From: Stigonema ocellatum SAG 48.90 = DSM 106950
GTDB taxonomy: Bacteria; Cyanobacteriota; Cyanobacteriia; Cyanobacteriales; Nostocaceae
DNA length: 64,000 nucleotides
Assembly (NCBI GenBank): GCA_016903675.1
Contig: JADQBA010000041.1
Location: forward strand, 1-64,000
Reading direction: 5' to 3'
In this document: piece by piece, positions 17,369 to 25,899 of the stretch
How positions within the stretch are numbered: the first letter of the stretch is position 1
How the letters are laid out: every line of letters begins with the position of its first letter
Notes under the pieces: model-generated
Seen by the model: the letters and a program-made list of their open reading frames with translations, nothing else
The model's database searches: none
What the model was told of the DNA's origin: nothing
Position numbers and translations under genes: made by a program

Positions 17369-17522
17369 ACTCCCGAACCGCCACAAGATTACCTAAGTTC
17401 TTCTCTTCTTTCTACTCACTCGGGGAGACGCGCAAGGGACGTGTACTTCGCGTCTAGCCTGCGGCAACGACTTCGTCGTACGCGGTTCGTTAAAATAGGT
17501 AATCTTAGACCGGTTCGGGAGT
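17369..17522. repeat. 154-bp element with long interrupted inverted repeats
   Basis: The ends pair over 11 + 11 bp: ACTCCCGAACC and AAGATTACCTA on the left (17369-17395) match TAGGTAATCTT and GGTTCGGGAGT on the right (17496-17522), with 5 bp unmatched between the blocks. The interior contains CACTCGGGGAGACGCGC-like sequence that recurs near 31980. The element may be MITE-like or a decayed IS605 end. It lies between the two heme sensors in an otherwise gene-free 600-bp interval. Confidence 0.7.
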
Positions 17523-17632
17523 ATTTGTTGAGGCTAGCAGGGGGAGAAGACCTCCCAGCATCCTCGAGAGGGTGAACCGTGACTTTAATCACCTGCGATC
17601 GTCGAACTTTCAATTTCACGCAAGCTGGAATT

Positions 17633-18541
17633 ATGTTCAAAAATCTGAATTTGAGGCAAAAATTTACAATTCTACTACTTGTAATTCTTGTAGTCAGTCT
17701 AAGCTTGAGTGGATTGGTTCTGTCTACTCTGCTGAGGCGGAATGCGGAAAATGAAGTTGCCTCAAAAGCTCTAGCGCTCATCGATACAATGAGTTCTGTA
17801 CGTCAGTACACGAATACTGAAATTACTCCAGAACTGACTGATAAATTAGAAACTAAGTTTTTGCCGCAAACTGTGGCTGGGTACTCAGCACGGGAGGTAT
17901 TCGATATTCTGCGAAAAAAACCAGAATATCGTGACTTCTTTTATAAAGAAGCAACACTCAATCCCACTAATCTCCGGGATAAGGCTGACAATTTTGAGAC
18001 AAAAATTGTAGAAGGGTTCAGAAAAGAAAAAGATTTAAAAGAGGTGAGCGGATTTCGCTCAATGCCAGGTGGAGATATCTTTTACATTGCTCGTCCGCTA
18101 GAAGTTTCTCAAGACACGTGTCTTAAGTGTCATAGCAAACCGGAGGTTGCACCTAAGACGATGATTGAGCAATACGGTACAGCTTATGGATTTGGGTGGC
18201 AGTTGCATGAAATTGTGGCGGCTCAGATAATTACAATACCAGCTAGTACAGTCATCGACAAAGCCAATCAATCATCTTTTCTGATTGTAGGACTTGTTTC
18301 CATTGTTTTTGTAGCCGTTATCCTATTAGTCAACTTTTTCTTAAATCGACAAGTTGTTCGTCCTCTTGCACGCATAACTCGCATAGCGGAGGAAGTAAGT
18401 ACGGGGCATATGGAAATAGAGTTTGAGCAGCTATCTAATGATGAAATCGGCAAGCTTGCCAAAGCCTTCAAGCGAATGAAGTTAAGTTTAGAAATGGCAA
18501 TGAAAAGAATCAAACGCACTAATGGAAATACAGAGTCTTAG
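17633..18541 (+). CDS. Tll0287-type c-heme sensor with HAMP domain, copy 2
   Basis: This is a tandem paralogue of the gene at 16113, with the same length from the ATG at 17633. It has an N-terminal membrane helix, a DUF3365-like domain with heme motif CLKCH, a second membrane helix and a HAMP domain. The ends of the two genes are nearly identical, and the periplasmic domain differs more, so ligand or redox range may differ. There is no output domain. Heterodimers of the two copies are possible but unproven. Confidence 0.85.
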   Translation: MFKNLNLRQKFTILLLVILVVSLSLSGLVLSTLLRRNAENEVASKALALIDTMSSVRQYTNTEITPELTDKLETKFLPQTVAGYSAREVFDILRKKPEYRDFFYKEATLNPTNLRDKADNFETKIVEGFRKEKDLKEVSGFRSMPGGDIFYIARPLEVSQDTCLKCHSKPEVAPKTMIEQYGTAYGFGWQLHEIVAAQIITIPASTVIDKANQSSFLIVGLVSIVFVAVILLVNFFLNRQVVRPLARITRIAEEVSTGHMEIEFEQLSNDEIGKLAKAFKRMKLSLEMAMKRIKRTNGNTES

Positions 18542-18625
18542 TTAGTTTTTAATGGTTAATTGTTAATCAAATTCCCAAACAATCAACAATCAACTATAGC
18601 AGTTGTAAATGAGTTGTGAAACTCC

Positions 18626-18883
18626 AGAAACCCGGTTTCTTCAGGACTTACGCACAAGACAAATCAACCATCATGTGCATAACGAAACTTCGCCGTTTGC
18701 CCCGTTGCCTCGTTCCCAGCCCAGGCTGGGGACGTAATTAAGGGAGGCTCTGCCTCCCATTAAACGCGGAGGCAGAGCCTCCACCAAGGAGCATTACAAG
18801 CCTAGGCTTGTAACGAGAATGTGATGCATAGTCTAGGTTCTCTGTCAATGCGTAAGTCCTATTCTTAAAGAAACCGGGTTTCT
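18626..18883. mobile_element. MITE-like element with nested inverted ends
   Basis: The outer pair is AGAAACCCGGTTTCT (18626-18640) and AGAAACCGGGTTTCT (18869-18883). Inside it, GGACTTACGCA (18644-18654) is matched by TGCGTAAGTCC (18849-18859). The interior has further hairpins, including GAGGCTCTGCCTCC and AGGCAGAGCCTCC, and CAAGCCTAGGCTTG. No open frame fills it. A related element with the same ends lies at 41567-41896, so it is probably a non-autonomous mobile element. Confidence 0.75.
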
Positions 18884-18927
18884 AAAGCATGGAATTTTCA
18901 CTACTGTTATAGGATTGCTATAGTTCA

Positions 18928-20154
18928 TCAAAATAGGCTGCGTCTAAATTCAAAAGCTGCTTGTGCCTCTGGAATTTCCCTTGCTAATAGTTCAATAAAT
19001 TCGTAAGGCGAGATTTCACCAGATTGAGCTAATGTCTCTTCTACAATCAGACTGGCCATGGGTCCGATGTGGTAAGCTAATTTTTCCTGACAACTCTGTA
19101 TGAACTCTCTTGTGAGTGACGACTGTTGTTGAGGTCGGAAAGTTTGTTGGCTCAAGGGTGAACTATTGTTTGTGTCTTGTGATTGGCTCTGAAATCTCGG
19201 TATTGTTGGCGACAGGTTAGATTCAGTCCTGATTATCGTAGGAGGGACATAATCAATTGTTGATTGCGACACTAATTGAGGTCCCTCAAGACGCACAAGG
19301 TCTATGAGAACTTCCTGCGATGTTTGGTATCGCATTTTAGGGGTATCTGCCACCATTTTATTGAGTATTTGAACAAAACCATTGCTGACATTAGCGTAGT
19401 GATGCCATTTCCACTCCAAGGAATATTGATCCATCAGAAAGGATGGATCTCTACCTGTAAGCAGCACAACAGCAGTCACACCCAACGCGTAAAGGTCACT
19501 GCTTTTAGAACACAACCCCAAGCTAATCTGCTCACGGGGGGCGTATCCCACTTTTCCCACGAGGGACATTTTGCCAACAAACATCATATTGTTTAAAGTG
19601 CTAGCCTCGTGAAGGTCTGCTAGCTGCTTTCCTACCCCAAAATCAATCAGCACGGGCAGATCACTGCCCTGAGATAACATAATGTTGTCAGGAGAAATAT
19701 CTCGATGGATAATGTTGTGCAGGTGGACATATTCCAAAACAGGTAGCAGCTTCTTGAGCCACTCTATGACTTCGTTTTCAGAAAAAGTTCGTCCTTGGCT
19801 TTGGCGTTCTCGCAAAAAAGCTGAGTATGTTTTACCATCAACAAATTCTTGGACTAAGAACAGACGACCATCTCCTTCAAAGCAAGCTAAAAACCGAGGA
19901 ATTTGGGGGTGTTCAAATTGGTGGAGAATTTTTGCTTCTCTTTTAAACAGATTACGGCACTTTTCCAGAGCATTCTCCCCTGTTCCACTAGGTGCAAATT
20001 CCTTGAGAACACACGGTTCGTTGAAGCGACGAGTGTCAAACGCCAGGTATGTTCGCCCCAATCCCCCTTGTCCCAGCAGTTTTTGGATGATGTAGCGATT
20101 ATCGATCAGAACTCCGGAGGGTATTTCTGGTCTGACTAACGGGGATTGAGACAT
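18928..20154 (-). CDS. Ser/Thr protein kinase with cyanobacterial C-terminal domain
   Basis: The Hanks-type kinase domain spans about 21-290: GQGGLG loop (28-33), VLK lysine at 51, HRDISPDN at 150-157 and DFG at 171-173. A Ser/Gln-rich linker (about 310-345) leads to a conserved helical tail of about 65 residues (TREFIQSCQEKLAYHIGPMA onward) seen in other cyanobacterial kinases. No transmembrane helix is visible. A PhnD-like lipoprotein gene lies upstream on the same strand, 313 bp away, and might be functionally linked. The substrate is unknown. Confidence 0.9.
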   Translation of the reverse strand: MSQSPLVRPEIPSGVLIDNRYIIQKLLGQGGLGRTYLAFDTRRFNEPCVLKEFAPSGTGENALEKCRNLFKREAKILHQFEHPQIPRFLACFEGDGRLFLVQEFVDGKTYSAFLRERQSQGRTFSENEVIEWLKKLLPVLEYVHLHNIIHRDISPDNIMLSQGSDLPVLIDFGVGKQLADLHEASTLNNMMFVGKMSLVGKVGYAPREQISLGLCSKSSDLYALGVTAVVLLTGRDPSFLMDQYSLEWKWHHYANVSNGFVQILNKMVADTPKMRYQTSQEVLIDLVRLEGPQLVSQSTIDYVPPTIIRTESNLSPTIPRFQSQSQDTNNSSPLSQQTFRPQQQSSLTREFIQSCQEKLAYHIGPMASLIVEETLAQSGEISPYEFIELLAREIPEAQAAFEFRRSLF

Positions 20155-20467
20155 ATTATCGCACTCCTAGAAATTTTGTTTATAGGTAATCTGGTTTTTT
20201 TAAAATTAAGCTCGTACCTTATACTTATAGCCATTGTCTGTAGGGTGGGCACTGCCCACCACCACCAATACCTCAAATGGTCATCTCATCGACTGTTGTA
20301 GGGTGTAGCCGTAAACAGTAAATATGTCTATTAAAAAACTAAAATAATTTACACCATTCCAAATGAATGAAACGCTTGCGGTCTAGGAATTACGAATTAC
20401 GTTAGCGCAGCGTTAGCGAGGCACGAGCGTCATTACGAATTACGAATTAGCAAGAGCGGTACTAGTA
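20155..20467. repeat. Gene-free interval with two dispersed repeats
   Basis: This holds a copy of the palindrome GGTGGGCACTGCCCACC (20244-20260). It also holds, at about 20383-20452, a GAATTACG-rich repeat with a CGTTAGCGCAGCGTTAGCG core that recurs inverted at 50928-50988 and in part at 31963-32046. I see no gene. Confidence 0.75.
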
Positions 20468-21385
20468 CTATTTTACCGCTTGTTTACCGACCTTCTGCTG
20501 ATCCACAGATCGTTGTGGGAGGAGTACAACTGGTGTTTGTTTAAGCTGCGCCTCAAGGGGTTTGACTTTTTCAACTAATTTAATAACCTGATCGTAGTTA
20601 GGTGTTTTAGCAGTAGGGACATAACCAGCGTCTGCTGCAATATCTCCTGGGGCTTCACTCATCGCCTTTTCGATTTGCTTCTGTCGGTTGCGGTCTATGG
20701 TAGGTCCAAGCAGTACAACTCCAGAAGGAATCCACCGACTAGTGTGTAAAATTTTAAATTTTGTTGAACCAAACTCCCGCTGATAAGACTGGAAATCCTT
20801 CTCAGATAAAGCGCCAGCATCAACACTTCCTTCACTAAGCCATTGCAATACTGTTTTGGGAGTGGGGGCAAAACGGATTTGCGCAAGGGTTAAACCATAG
20901 AGATCGTATAAAGGAACATAGTAGCCAGCAGCAGAACCTATCTCTCCTAAGGCAACGGTCTTATTAGCTAGATCTGATATTTTTTGAATTGGTTTATCAT
21001 CACGTACTACAAGTAAGGAGCGTTGTCTACTACTGATTCCTTCTAGGGAGAACAGCGGAATGTAGAGATCTTGGCTGATGGCGATCGCTGCTAAACCCGT
21101 AGGCGCAAACACTATTTCCCACTTTTTGCGGTGAATTTGATCTATGGCTTGCAATTCATTATAAGCGGGTTCGAGTTCCACAATCGACTGAGTTTGTGCT
21201 GCTATATACTCTTTGAAGCGATTGTACTTTTCTAGAGAAACCTTTCCTTCACCGTAACTCACCACACCTATAGTCAGTTTTTCTGGGTTGTTGCTTTCTT
21301 GTTTTGAATTGCATCCTACCCCCAGTAGCCCAATTAGTACTAGTAACTGGATCAGATGCAACCGCCGCCACCTCATTGTTTTCAT
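20468..21385 (-). CDS. PhnD-like periplasmic substrate-binding lipoprotein
   Basis: The N terminus is a lipoprotein signal with lipobox LGVGC (Cys25). The mature part matches the phosphate/phosphite/phosphonate (PhnD) ABC-transporter binding family, with SYGEGKVSLEKYNRF near the start and a FAPTGLAA strand. No phnC or phnE transporter gene is adjacent, so it is either an orphan or works with a transporter elsewhere. A Ser/Thr kinase gene is downstream on the same strand. A sensory role is possible but only inferred. Confidence 0.85.
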   Translation of the reverse strand: MKTMRWRRLHLIQLLVLIGLLGVGCNSKQESNNPEKLTIGVVSYGEGKVSLEKYNRFKEYIAAQTQSIVELEPAYNELQAIDQIHRKKWEIVFAPTGLAAIAISQDLYIPLFSLEGISSRQRSLLVVRDDKPIQKISDLANKTVALGEIGSAAGYYVPLYDLYGLTLAQIRFAPTPKTVLQWLSEGSVDAGALSEKDFQSYQREFGSTKFKILHTSRWIPSGVVLLGPTIDRNRQKQIEKAMSEAPGDIAADAGYVPTAKTPNYDQVIKLVEKVKPLEAQLKQTPVVLLPQRSVDQQKVGKQAVK

Positions 21386-21427
21386 CAGTCAATCATGCTA
21401 AAATGTAAATTATGGATCTAAATATTC

Positions 21428-22072
21428 TTAATTATCGCTCTTCGGGAGATGACTGCATATCCACCGCGCAACTTCTTCCACACACTCATCGACTGTAATT
21501 CTTGAAGTATCTAGAAGCGTTATTGGTGGCTTTGTCTTCTGTGCGTTATTTAGAAACCAACGATTGTATAAGATTTGTTCCTTTATATTTTTATTTGTAA
21601 AACCTCGCCATGCTGGACGATTTTTCAATCGTGAATCTAAAATTTCGTCATCACAAATTAATGCCAAATAATAAGTTTCTAAAAAATAGCGGCGCTCTAC
21701 ACATACTTCAATGTCATTGGGCGTCCCACCACCACACATAACTACAGATTTACCGGACTGCGAAATGTTTTTGCACACCCTTAGCCAAGTGTCGTTATAT
21801 TTACGTAAATCTGCTCCTGGTTGCTCTAATTCCTTACGCCAAAGAATGTCGCTTTCCATCACCACAACGTCTTTCATTTTAGCAGCAAGTGCCAGACATG
21901 TTGTTGACTTACCAGCACCACTTGCACCCGTGAGAATAAACAGTGGCAACTGAATAAACTTGTGCTGGAATCCACAGTTCGGGCATACCGCAATTGCTTT
22001 TTCTCCTTCTTTTTCAGGCACAATTGCTTTATCGGCGCGATTTTCTCCACAGTTGGGGCAGATATTAAACAT
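21428..22072 (-). CDS. Zinc-ribbon P-loop nucleotide kinase-like protein
   Basis: Two CPNCG knuckles (Cys5/Cys8 and Cys30/Cys33) form an N-terminal zinc ribbon. A P-loop GASGAGKST (49-57) begins a kinase-like domain with an acidic MESDILW strand and a NRPAWRGF segment. The general fold is that of small adenylyl- or nucleoside-kinase-like ATPases. The actual substrate is unknown, and a zinc ribbon on such an ATPase is unusual. I chose the ATG at 22072; the longer frame begins with GTG four codons earlier. No functional neighbour is evident. Confidence 0.8.
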   Translation of the reverse strand: MFNICPNCGENRADKAIVPEKEGEKAIAVCPNCGFQHKFIQLPLFILTGASGAGKSTTCLALAAKMKDVVVMESDILWRKELEQPGADLRKYNDTWLRVCKNISQSGKSVVMCGGGTPNDIEVCVERRYFLETYYLALICDDEILDSRLKNRPAWRGFTNKNIKEQILYNRWFLNNAQKTKPPITLLDTSRITVDECVEEVARWICSHLPKSDN

Positions 22073-22302
22073 GATTTTATGCACGTTACACGCTACAATA
22101 ATTACAAATGTAACGTGTCAGTCTTAGTGAGAGCATCGACCTCGACATCGGTTCTAATGGCGCGATCGCACTTTTGGTTATGGGAGGCGGAGCCTCCAGA
22201 AGGCATTCCCACGCAGAGCGTGGGAACGAGGGAACCACGGTGTAGAGACGTAGTATGCTACGTCTTTAGATTCCGTCTTGTGGTTAGGGGTTAGGTTCTC
22301 TA
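22073..22302. repeat. Gene-free interval with palindromic repeats
   Basis: The interval carries GGCGGAGCCTCC, TTCCCACGCAGAGCGTGGGAA and AGACGTAGTATGCTACGTCT. Each forms a short hairpin and is of a type spread widely through large cyanobacterial genomes. No gene is seen. Confidence 0.6.
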
Positions 22303-23055
22303 TCAAACTTCCGGTTCTATACCTGCTGCTCGCAGTTGTGCTACAAGTCGCTCAGCACGTTGCCGTTCTTGTTCAGCACGTTGCCGTTCTTGTTCAGCGC
22401 GTTGCCGTTCTTGTTCAGCTAATTCGGAACCCCATAGTAGCAGATGCCCTTGTTCGTCCCACCAACGCAACCAATATCCTGTACGATTTCCACGGGTTCC
22501 TTGCCATAAGCCAAGGTAGAGATTCATTTCTGTTATCCAGTGGCGGTTATTTTCATCAGGTGCTTGCAGTAAATACTGTTCTGCTTTAATCAATCGATAA
22601 ACTTCCAGACTGCCTGTATCCGGTTCAAGGATGACGTAGTTCGGCACTTTTAAGATGCGCTCGTAAAAAAACCATTTTCCAGGAGGATAAGTTGGTTTGA
22701 TGGAATACTCAGTACCATCAGTGTCCGAAATAAATTCCATCACAATCACTGGCATATCTCCCTGTAGCTGTGGCGTGTAGCTACGTTTCACCTCTTCTCG
22801 TGCAACACTGATGCTGGGGACGTATGCCCAATCGGGAGCTTTAATGACAATTCTGCCATTTAGAGTGGCGCAGATGCCATAATTCGTTGGAGTCAGGGCA
22901 TTTTCTGGTAACCTACCAGTAATTTCCAAACTTTCGGTTAAAGCTGCCGCAAGGGGAGGCTGGTTAATGTTATCCACTGGCTCGTCTGGTAGTACGTAAT
23001 CATCGGGTAGTTTTTCCCAAGTTATTTGGTAGTCTTGGGTAGCGGTAGCGACCAT
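22303..23055 (-). CDS. Uma2-family (DUF820) putative restriction-like endonuclease
   Basis: This matches the cyanobacterial Uma2/DUF820 family, which has a PD-(D/E)XK nuclease fold. Visible features are the strands around APDWAYVPS and VIVMEFIS and the LEVYRL segment. The C terminus has three tandem copies of EQERQRA, a heptad coiled-coil expansion. The ATG at 23055 starts the conserved part; the longer open frame (to 23280) translates intergenic heptamer repeats as Pro/Ser/Gly-rich sequence and is not likely to be protein. Biological function in cyanobacteria is not established. Confidence 0.85.
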   Translation of the reverse strand: MVATATQDYQITWEKLPDDYVLPDEPVDNINQPPLAAALTESLEITGRLPENALTPTNYGICATLNGRIVIKAPDWAYVPSISVAREEVKRSYTPQLQGDMPVIVMEFISDTDGTEYSIKPTYPPGKWFFYERILKVPNYVILEPDTGSLEVYRLIKAEQYLLQAPDENNRHWITEMNLYLGLWQGTRGNRTGYWLRWWDEQGHLLLWGSELAEQERQRAEQERQRAEQERQRAERLVAQLRAAGIEPEV

Positions 23056-23116
23056 AGCAGGTTTTCTTTTGATTGTTTGAGTGCTGTTAATATTTATTAT
23101 CCCTGTCAAAGCGCGG

Positions 23117-23290
23117 GATGAGGGAGTGGGGAGTGGGGAGTGGGGAGTAGGGAATGGGGAGTGGGGAGTAGGGAGTAGGGAGTGGGGAGTTAGGAGGCGC
23201 GGAGTTAGGAGGCGCGGAATTAGGAATTTTCTTACTATTCCCCACTCCCCACTCCCCATTCCCCATTCCCCATTCCCCACTCCCCACTCC
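23117..23290. repeat. Inverted pair of GGGGAGT/ACTCCCC heptamer arrays
   Basis: Eleven or so GGGGAGT units (about 23123-23200) and, after a short AT-rich spacer with GGAGTTAGGAGGCGC twice, about eight CCCCACT/CCCCATT units (23235-23290). The arms are complementary, so the region can fold into a long hairpin between the divergent-end genes radA and Uma2. The 5' flank of the Uma2 frame reads through the arms. Confidence 0.88.
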
Positions 23291-23298
23291 TGTTTCGG

Positions 23299-24816
23299 TC
23301 ACTCCTCGTCCGGTTCTAAATCACTATCTTCCAGGTTTTGGTGGGGGATTGCCGCAATAATGGCATCTATAACCTTTGAAACTGGCAATATCTCAATATC
23401 AAGGTCAGGGTATTTTTGTCCCTTAGGCACGATCGCTCGTTTAAATCCCAGTTTTGCCGCTTCTTTTAACCGCAGTTCCATTTGCGAAACTGAGCGGACT
23501 TGTCCGCCTAACCCCACTTCCCCAATTAACACTGTACCAGGGTCCACAATCCGATCGCGGAAACTGGCAACGATGGCGATCGCCACTCCCAAATCCACTG
23601 CTGGTTCTTCTACATTCAACCCACCTGCGGAAGCAACATAGGAATCTAGTTTCGACATGGGAACTCCCACCCGTTTTTCTAACACTGCTAGAATTTGCAC
23701 CAAACGGTTGTAGTCCACGCCAGTAGTCGAACGACGCGGGGAAGAGTAGCTTGTGGGACTCACTAAAGCCTGCAACTCCACCACAATAGGGCGAGTGCCT
23801 TCACAAGCCACTACAATGGCAGTACCAGGAGCCGGATCGTCACGGTTGCCTAAAAATAACTCTGAGGGGTTGAGTACTTCTCGCAGTCCATGATCCACCA
23901 TTTCAAAAATGCCGATTTCATGAGTTGCTCCGAATCGGTTTTTGACTGTCCGTAATAACCGATGGGATGCAAAGCGATCGCCTTCAAAATACAACACCGT
24001 ATCCACTAAGTGTTCTAATACTTTTGGTCCGGCTATCGCCCCTTCTTTGGTGACATGTCCCACGATTAACATTGTAATATCCTCGTGCTTCGCCACCTTC
24101 ATCAAAGCTGCTGTACATTCCCGTACCTGGGCTACAGAACCGGGTGCCGACGTAAGAGCAGGAAAGAACACCGTTTGAATACTATCGATCACTGCCACAT
24201 TTGGTTTGAGGGAGTCTATTTCCCGCAAAATCTCTTCCAAATCTGTTTCCGGTAATACATACAGATCTGCACCAATACTTTCAGCTGTTTGTGGTTGCGG
24301 AGTCTCTTCTGTTGTGCCATTCCCATTGCCTACCACATTCAGGGCTTTTCCCACCCCTAAGCGCAAAGCTCTTAATTTTACCTGTTGTCCTGATTCTTCA
24401 CCCGAAACGTAGAGGATGCGGTATCTTTGCGCCAGTTGATTAGATACTTGCAGTAGTAGCGTAGATTTGCCGATTCCTGGATCGCCGCCTATGAGTACCA
24501 TAGAACCAGGGACAACTCCACCACCCAGCACCCGATCTAGTTCTTCATAACCAGACTCCCAACGGGTTACTTGGCGATCGCTAATTTGGTCGAATGTCAA
24601 TGAAGCTCTTGCTTTAGCTGGTTTTTTGGTAGATTTGCTGTTGCTCTGCTGGGAGTGCCAACTGCTCACTCCCCGACTTGGTACATCCATTGATGACTGT
24701 ATAGCTATTTCTTCTTCTAAGGAATTGTAGGTGCCGCAAGCTGGACACTTACCGAACCATTGGGAAGATTCTGCTCCACATTCGTGACAAACGTAATGGG
24801 TCTTTGGCTTTGCCAT
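23299..24816 (-). CDS. radA: DNA repair protein RadA
   Basis: RadA (Sms) is a RecA-like ATPase that promotes branch migration in recombinational repair. It has an N-terminal zinc finger (Cys10, Cys13, Cys24, Cys27), a Walker A GGDPGIGKST at about 110-119, the RadA-specific KNRFG motif at 292-296, and a Lon-like C-terminal domain. The 505 residues match the family length. The divergent neighbour on the other side is rpaB. Confidence 0.96.
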   Translation of the reverse strand: MAKPKTHYVCHECGAESSQWFGKCPACGTYNSLEEEIAIQSSMDVPSRGVSSWHSQQSNSKSTKKPAKARASLTFDQISDRQVTRWESGYEELDRVLGGGVVPGSMVLIGGDPGIGKSTLLLQVSNQLAQRYRILYVSGEESGQQVKLRALRLGVGKALNVVGNGNGTTEETPQPQTAESIGADLYVLPETDLEEILREIDSLKPNVAVIDSIQTVFFPALTSAPGSVAQVRECTAALMKVAKHEDITMLIVGHVTKEGAIAGPKVLEHLVDTVLYFEGDRFASHRLLRTVKNRFGATHEIGIFEMVDHGLREVLNPSELFLGNRDDPAPGTAIVVACEGTRPIVVELQALVSPTSYSSPRRSTTGVDYNRLVQILAVLEKRVGVPMSKLDSYVASAGGLNVEEPAVDLGVAIAIVASFRDRIVDPGTVLIGEVGLGGQVRSVSQMELRLKEAAKLGFKRAIVPKGQKYPDLDIEILPVSKVIDAIIAAIPHQNLEDSDLEPDEE

Positions 24817-24976
24817 TCCTAATCTTATTAAATATTCTTAATTTTTTCTGAATTCTGAAAACAAACTGAAATCGAATCATAGTGGTAGATGCTGGTTTTT
24901 CCCAATCAATTGGTGGAATGATATCTTAATAATATGATAGTAAAAATTAATCATGAAAAATTTTAGTTAAGGAGCA

Positions 24977-25714
24977 TTGAGAAAATTGGAAAATCATAAA
25001 GAAAAAATTCTGGTTGTGGACGATGAAGCCAGTATCCGCAGGATTTTGGAAACTCGCCTTTCCATGATTGGCTATGACGTGGTGACAGCAGGCGATGGTG
25101 AAGAAGCTTTGGAGACTTTTCGCAAAGCTGATCCTGACTTGGTAGTGCTGGATGTGATGATGCCAAAGCTAGATGGCTACGGTGTGTGTCAAGAATTACG
25201 TAAGGAATCAGATGTCCCGATTATTATGCTAACAGCCTTGGGAGATGTAGCTGATCGCATCACTGGTCTGGAGTTGGGCGCTGATGACTACGTGGTTAAA
25301 CCATTTTCCCCCAAAGAGCTAGAAGCCCGTATTCGCTCAGTGTTACGACGGGTAGACAAAACTGGCGCTTCTGGTATCCCTAGTTCTGGGGTTATCCATG
25401 TTGGCAATATCAAAATTGACACAAACAAACGGCAAGTTTACAAAGGCGATGAGCGCATTCGGTTAACTGGTATGGAGTTTAGCTTACTAGAGTTGTTAGT
25501 AAGCCGCTCTGGAGACGCTTTTTCCCGTTCAGAAATTTTGCAAGAGGTTTGGGGATACACACCAGAACGCCATGTGGATACCCGTGTAGTAGATGTACAC
25601 ATCTCCCGTCTACGAGCAAAGCTAGAGGACGATCCCAGTAACCCAGAATTAATTCTTACCGCGAGAGGTACAGGCTATTTTTTCCAACGGATTATTGAGC
25701 CAGGAGAGGAGTGA
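24977..25714 (+). CDS. rpaB: Response regulator RpaB (Ycf27)
   Basis: This is an OmpR-family response regulator with phospho-acceptor Asp59 in LVVLDVMMPKLDGYG, the DDYVVKPF switch region, and a winged-helix C-terminal domain. It matches RpaB, the redox- and light-responsive regulator of high-light and photosystem genes. The start is a TTG at 24977 or a second TTG at 24986; AAGGAG is 2 or 11 nt upstream respectively, so 24986 fits better. The NblS partner kinase is not in the window. Confidence 0.95.
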   Translation: MRKLENHKEKILVVDDEASIRRILETRLSMIGYDVVTAGDGEEALETFRKADPDLVVLDVMMPKLDGYGVCQELRKESDVPIIMLTALGDVADRITGLELGADDYVVKPFSPKELEARIRSVLRRVDKTGASGIPSSGVIHVGNIKIDTNKRQVYKGDERIRLTGMEFSLLELLVSRSGDAFSRSEILQEVWGYTPERHVDTRVVDVHISRLRAKLEDDPSNPELILTARGTGYFFQRIIEPGEE

Positions 25715-25892
25715 GGAGTGAGGAGTGAGGAGTGAGGAGTGAGGAGTGAGGAGTGAGGAGTTAGGAGTTAGGAGTTAGGAGTTAGGAGTTAGGAGTGAGG
25801 AGTGAGGAGTGAGGAGTGAGAAGTTAGTTTTATTTATAACTTATTACTTATAATTTATAATTCATAACTCCTAACTCCTAACTCCTAACTCA
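25702..25892. repeat. Inverted pair of heptamer arrays after rpaB
   Basis: GAGTGAG units, then GAGTTAG units, then GAGTGAG units again (25702-25817) are followed by an AT-rich spacer and the complementary ACTCCTA array (25864-25892). The last codons of rpaB (GEE) run into the first repeats. Confidence 0.88.
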
Positions 25893-25899
25893 ATTAAGT

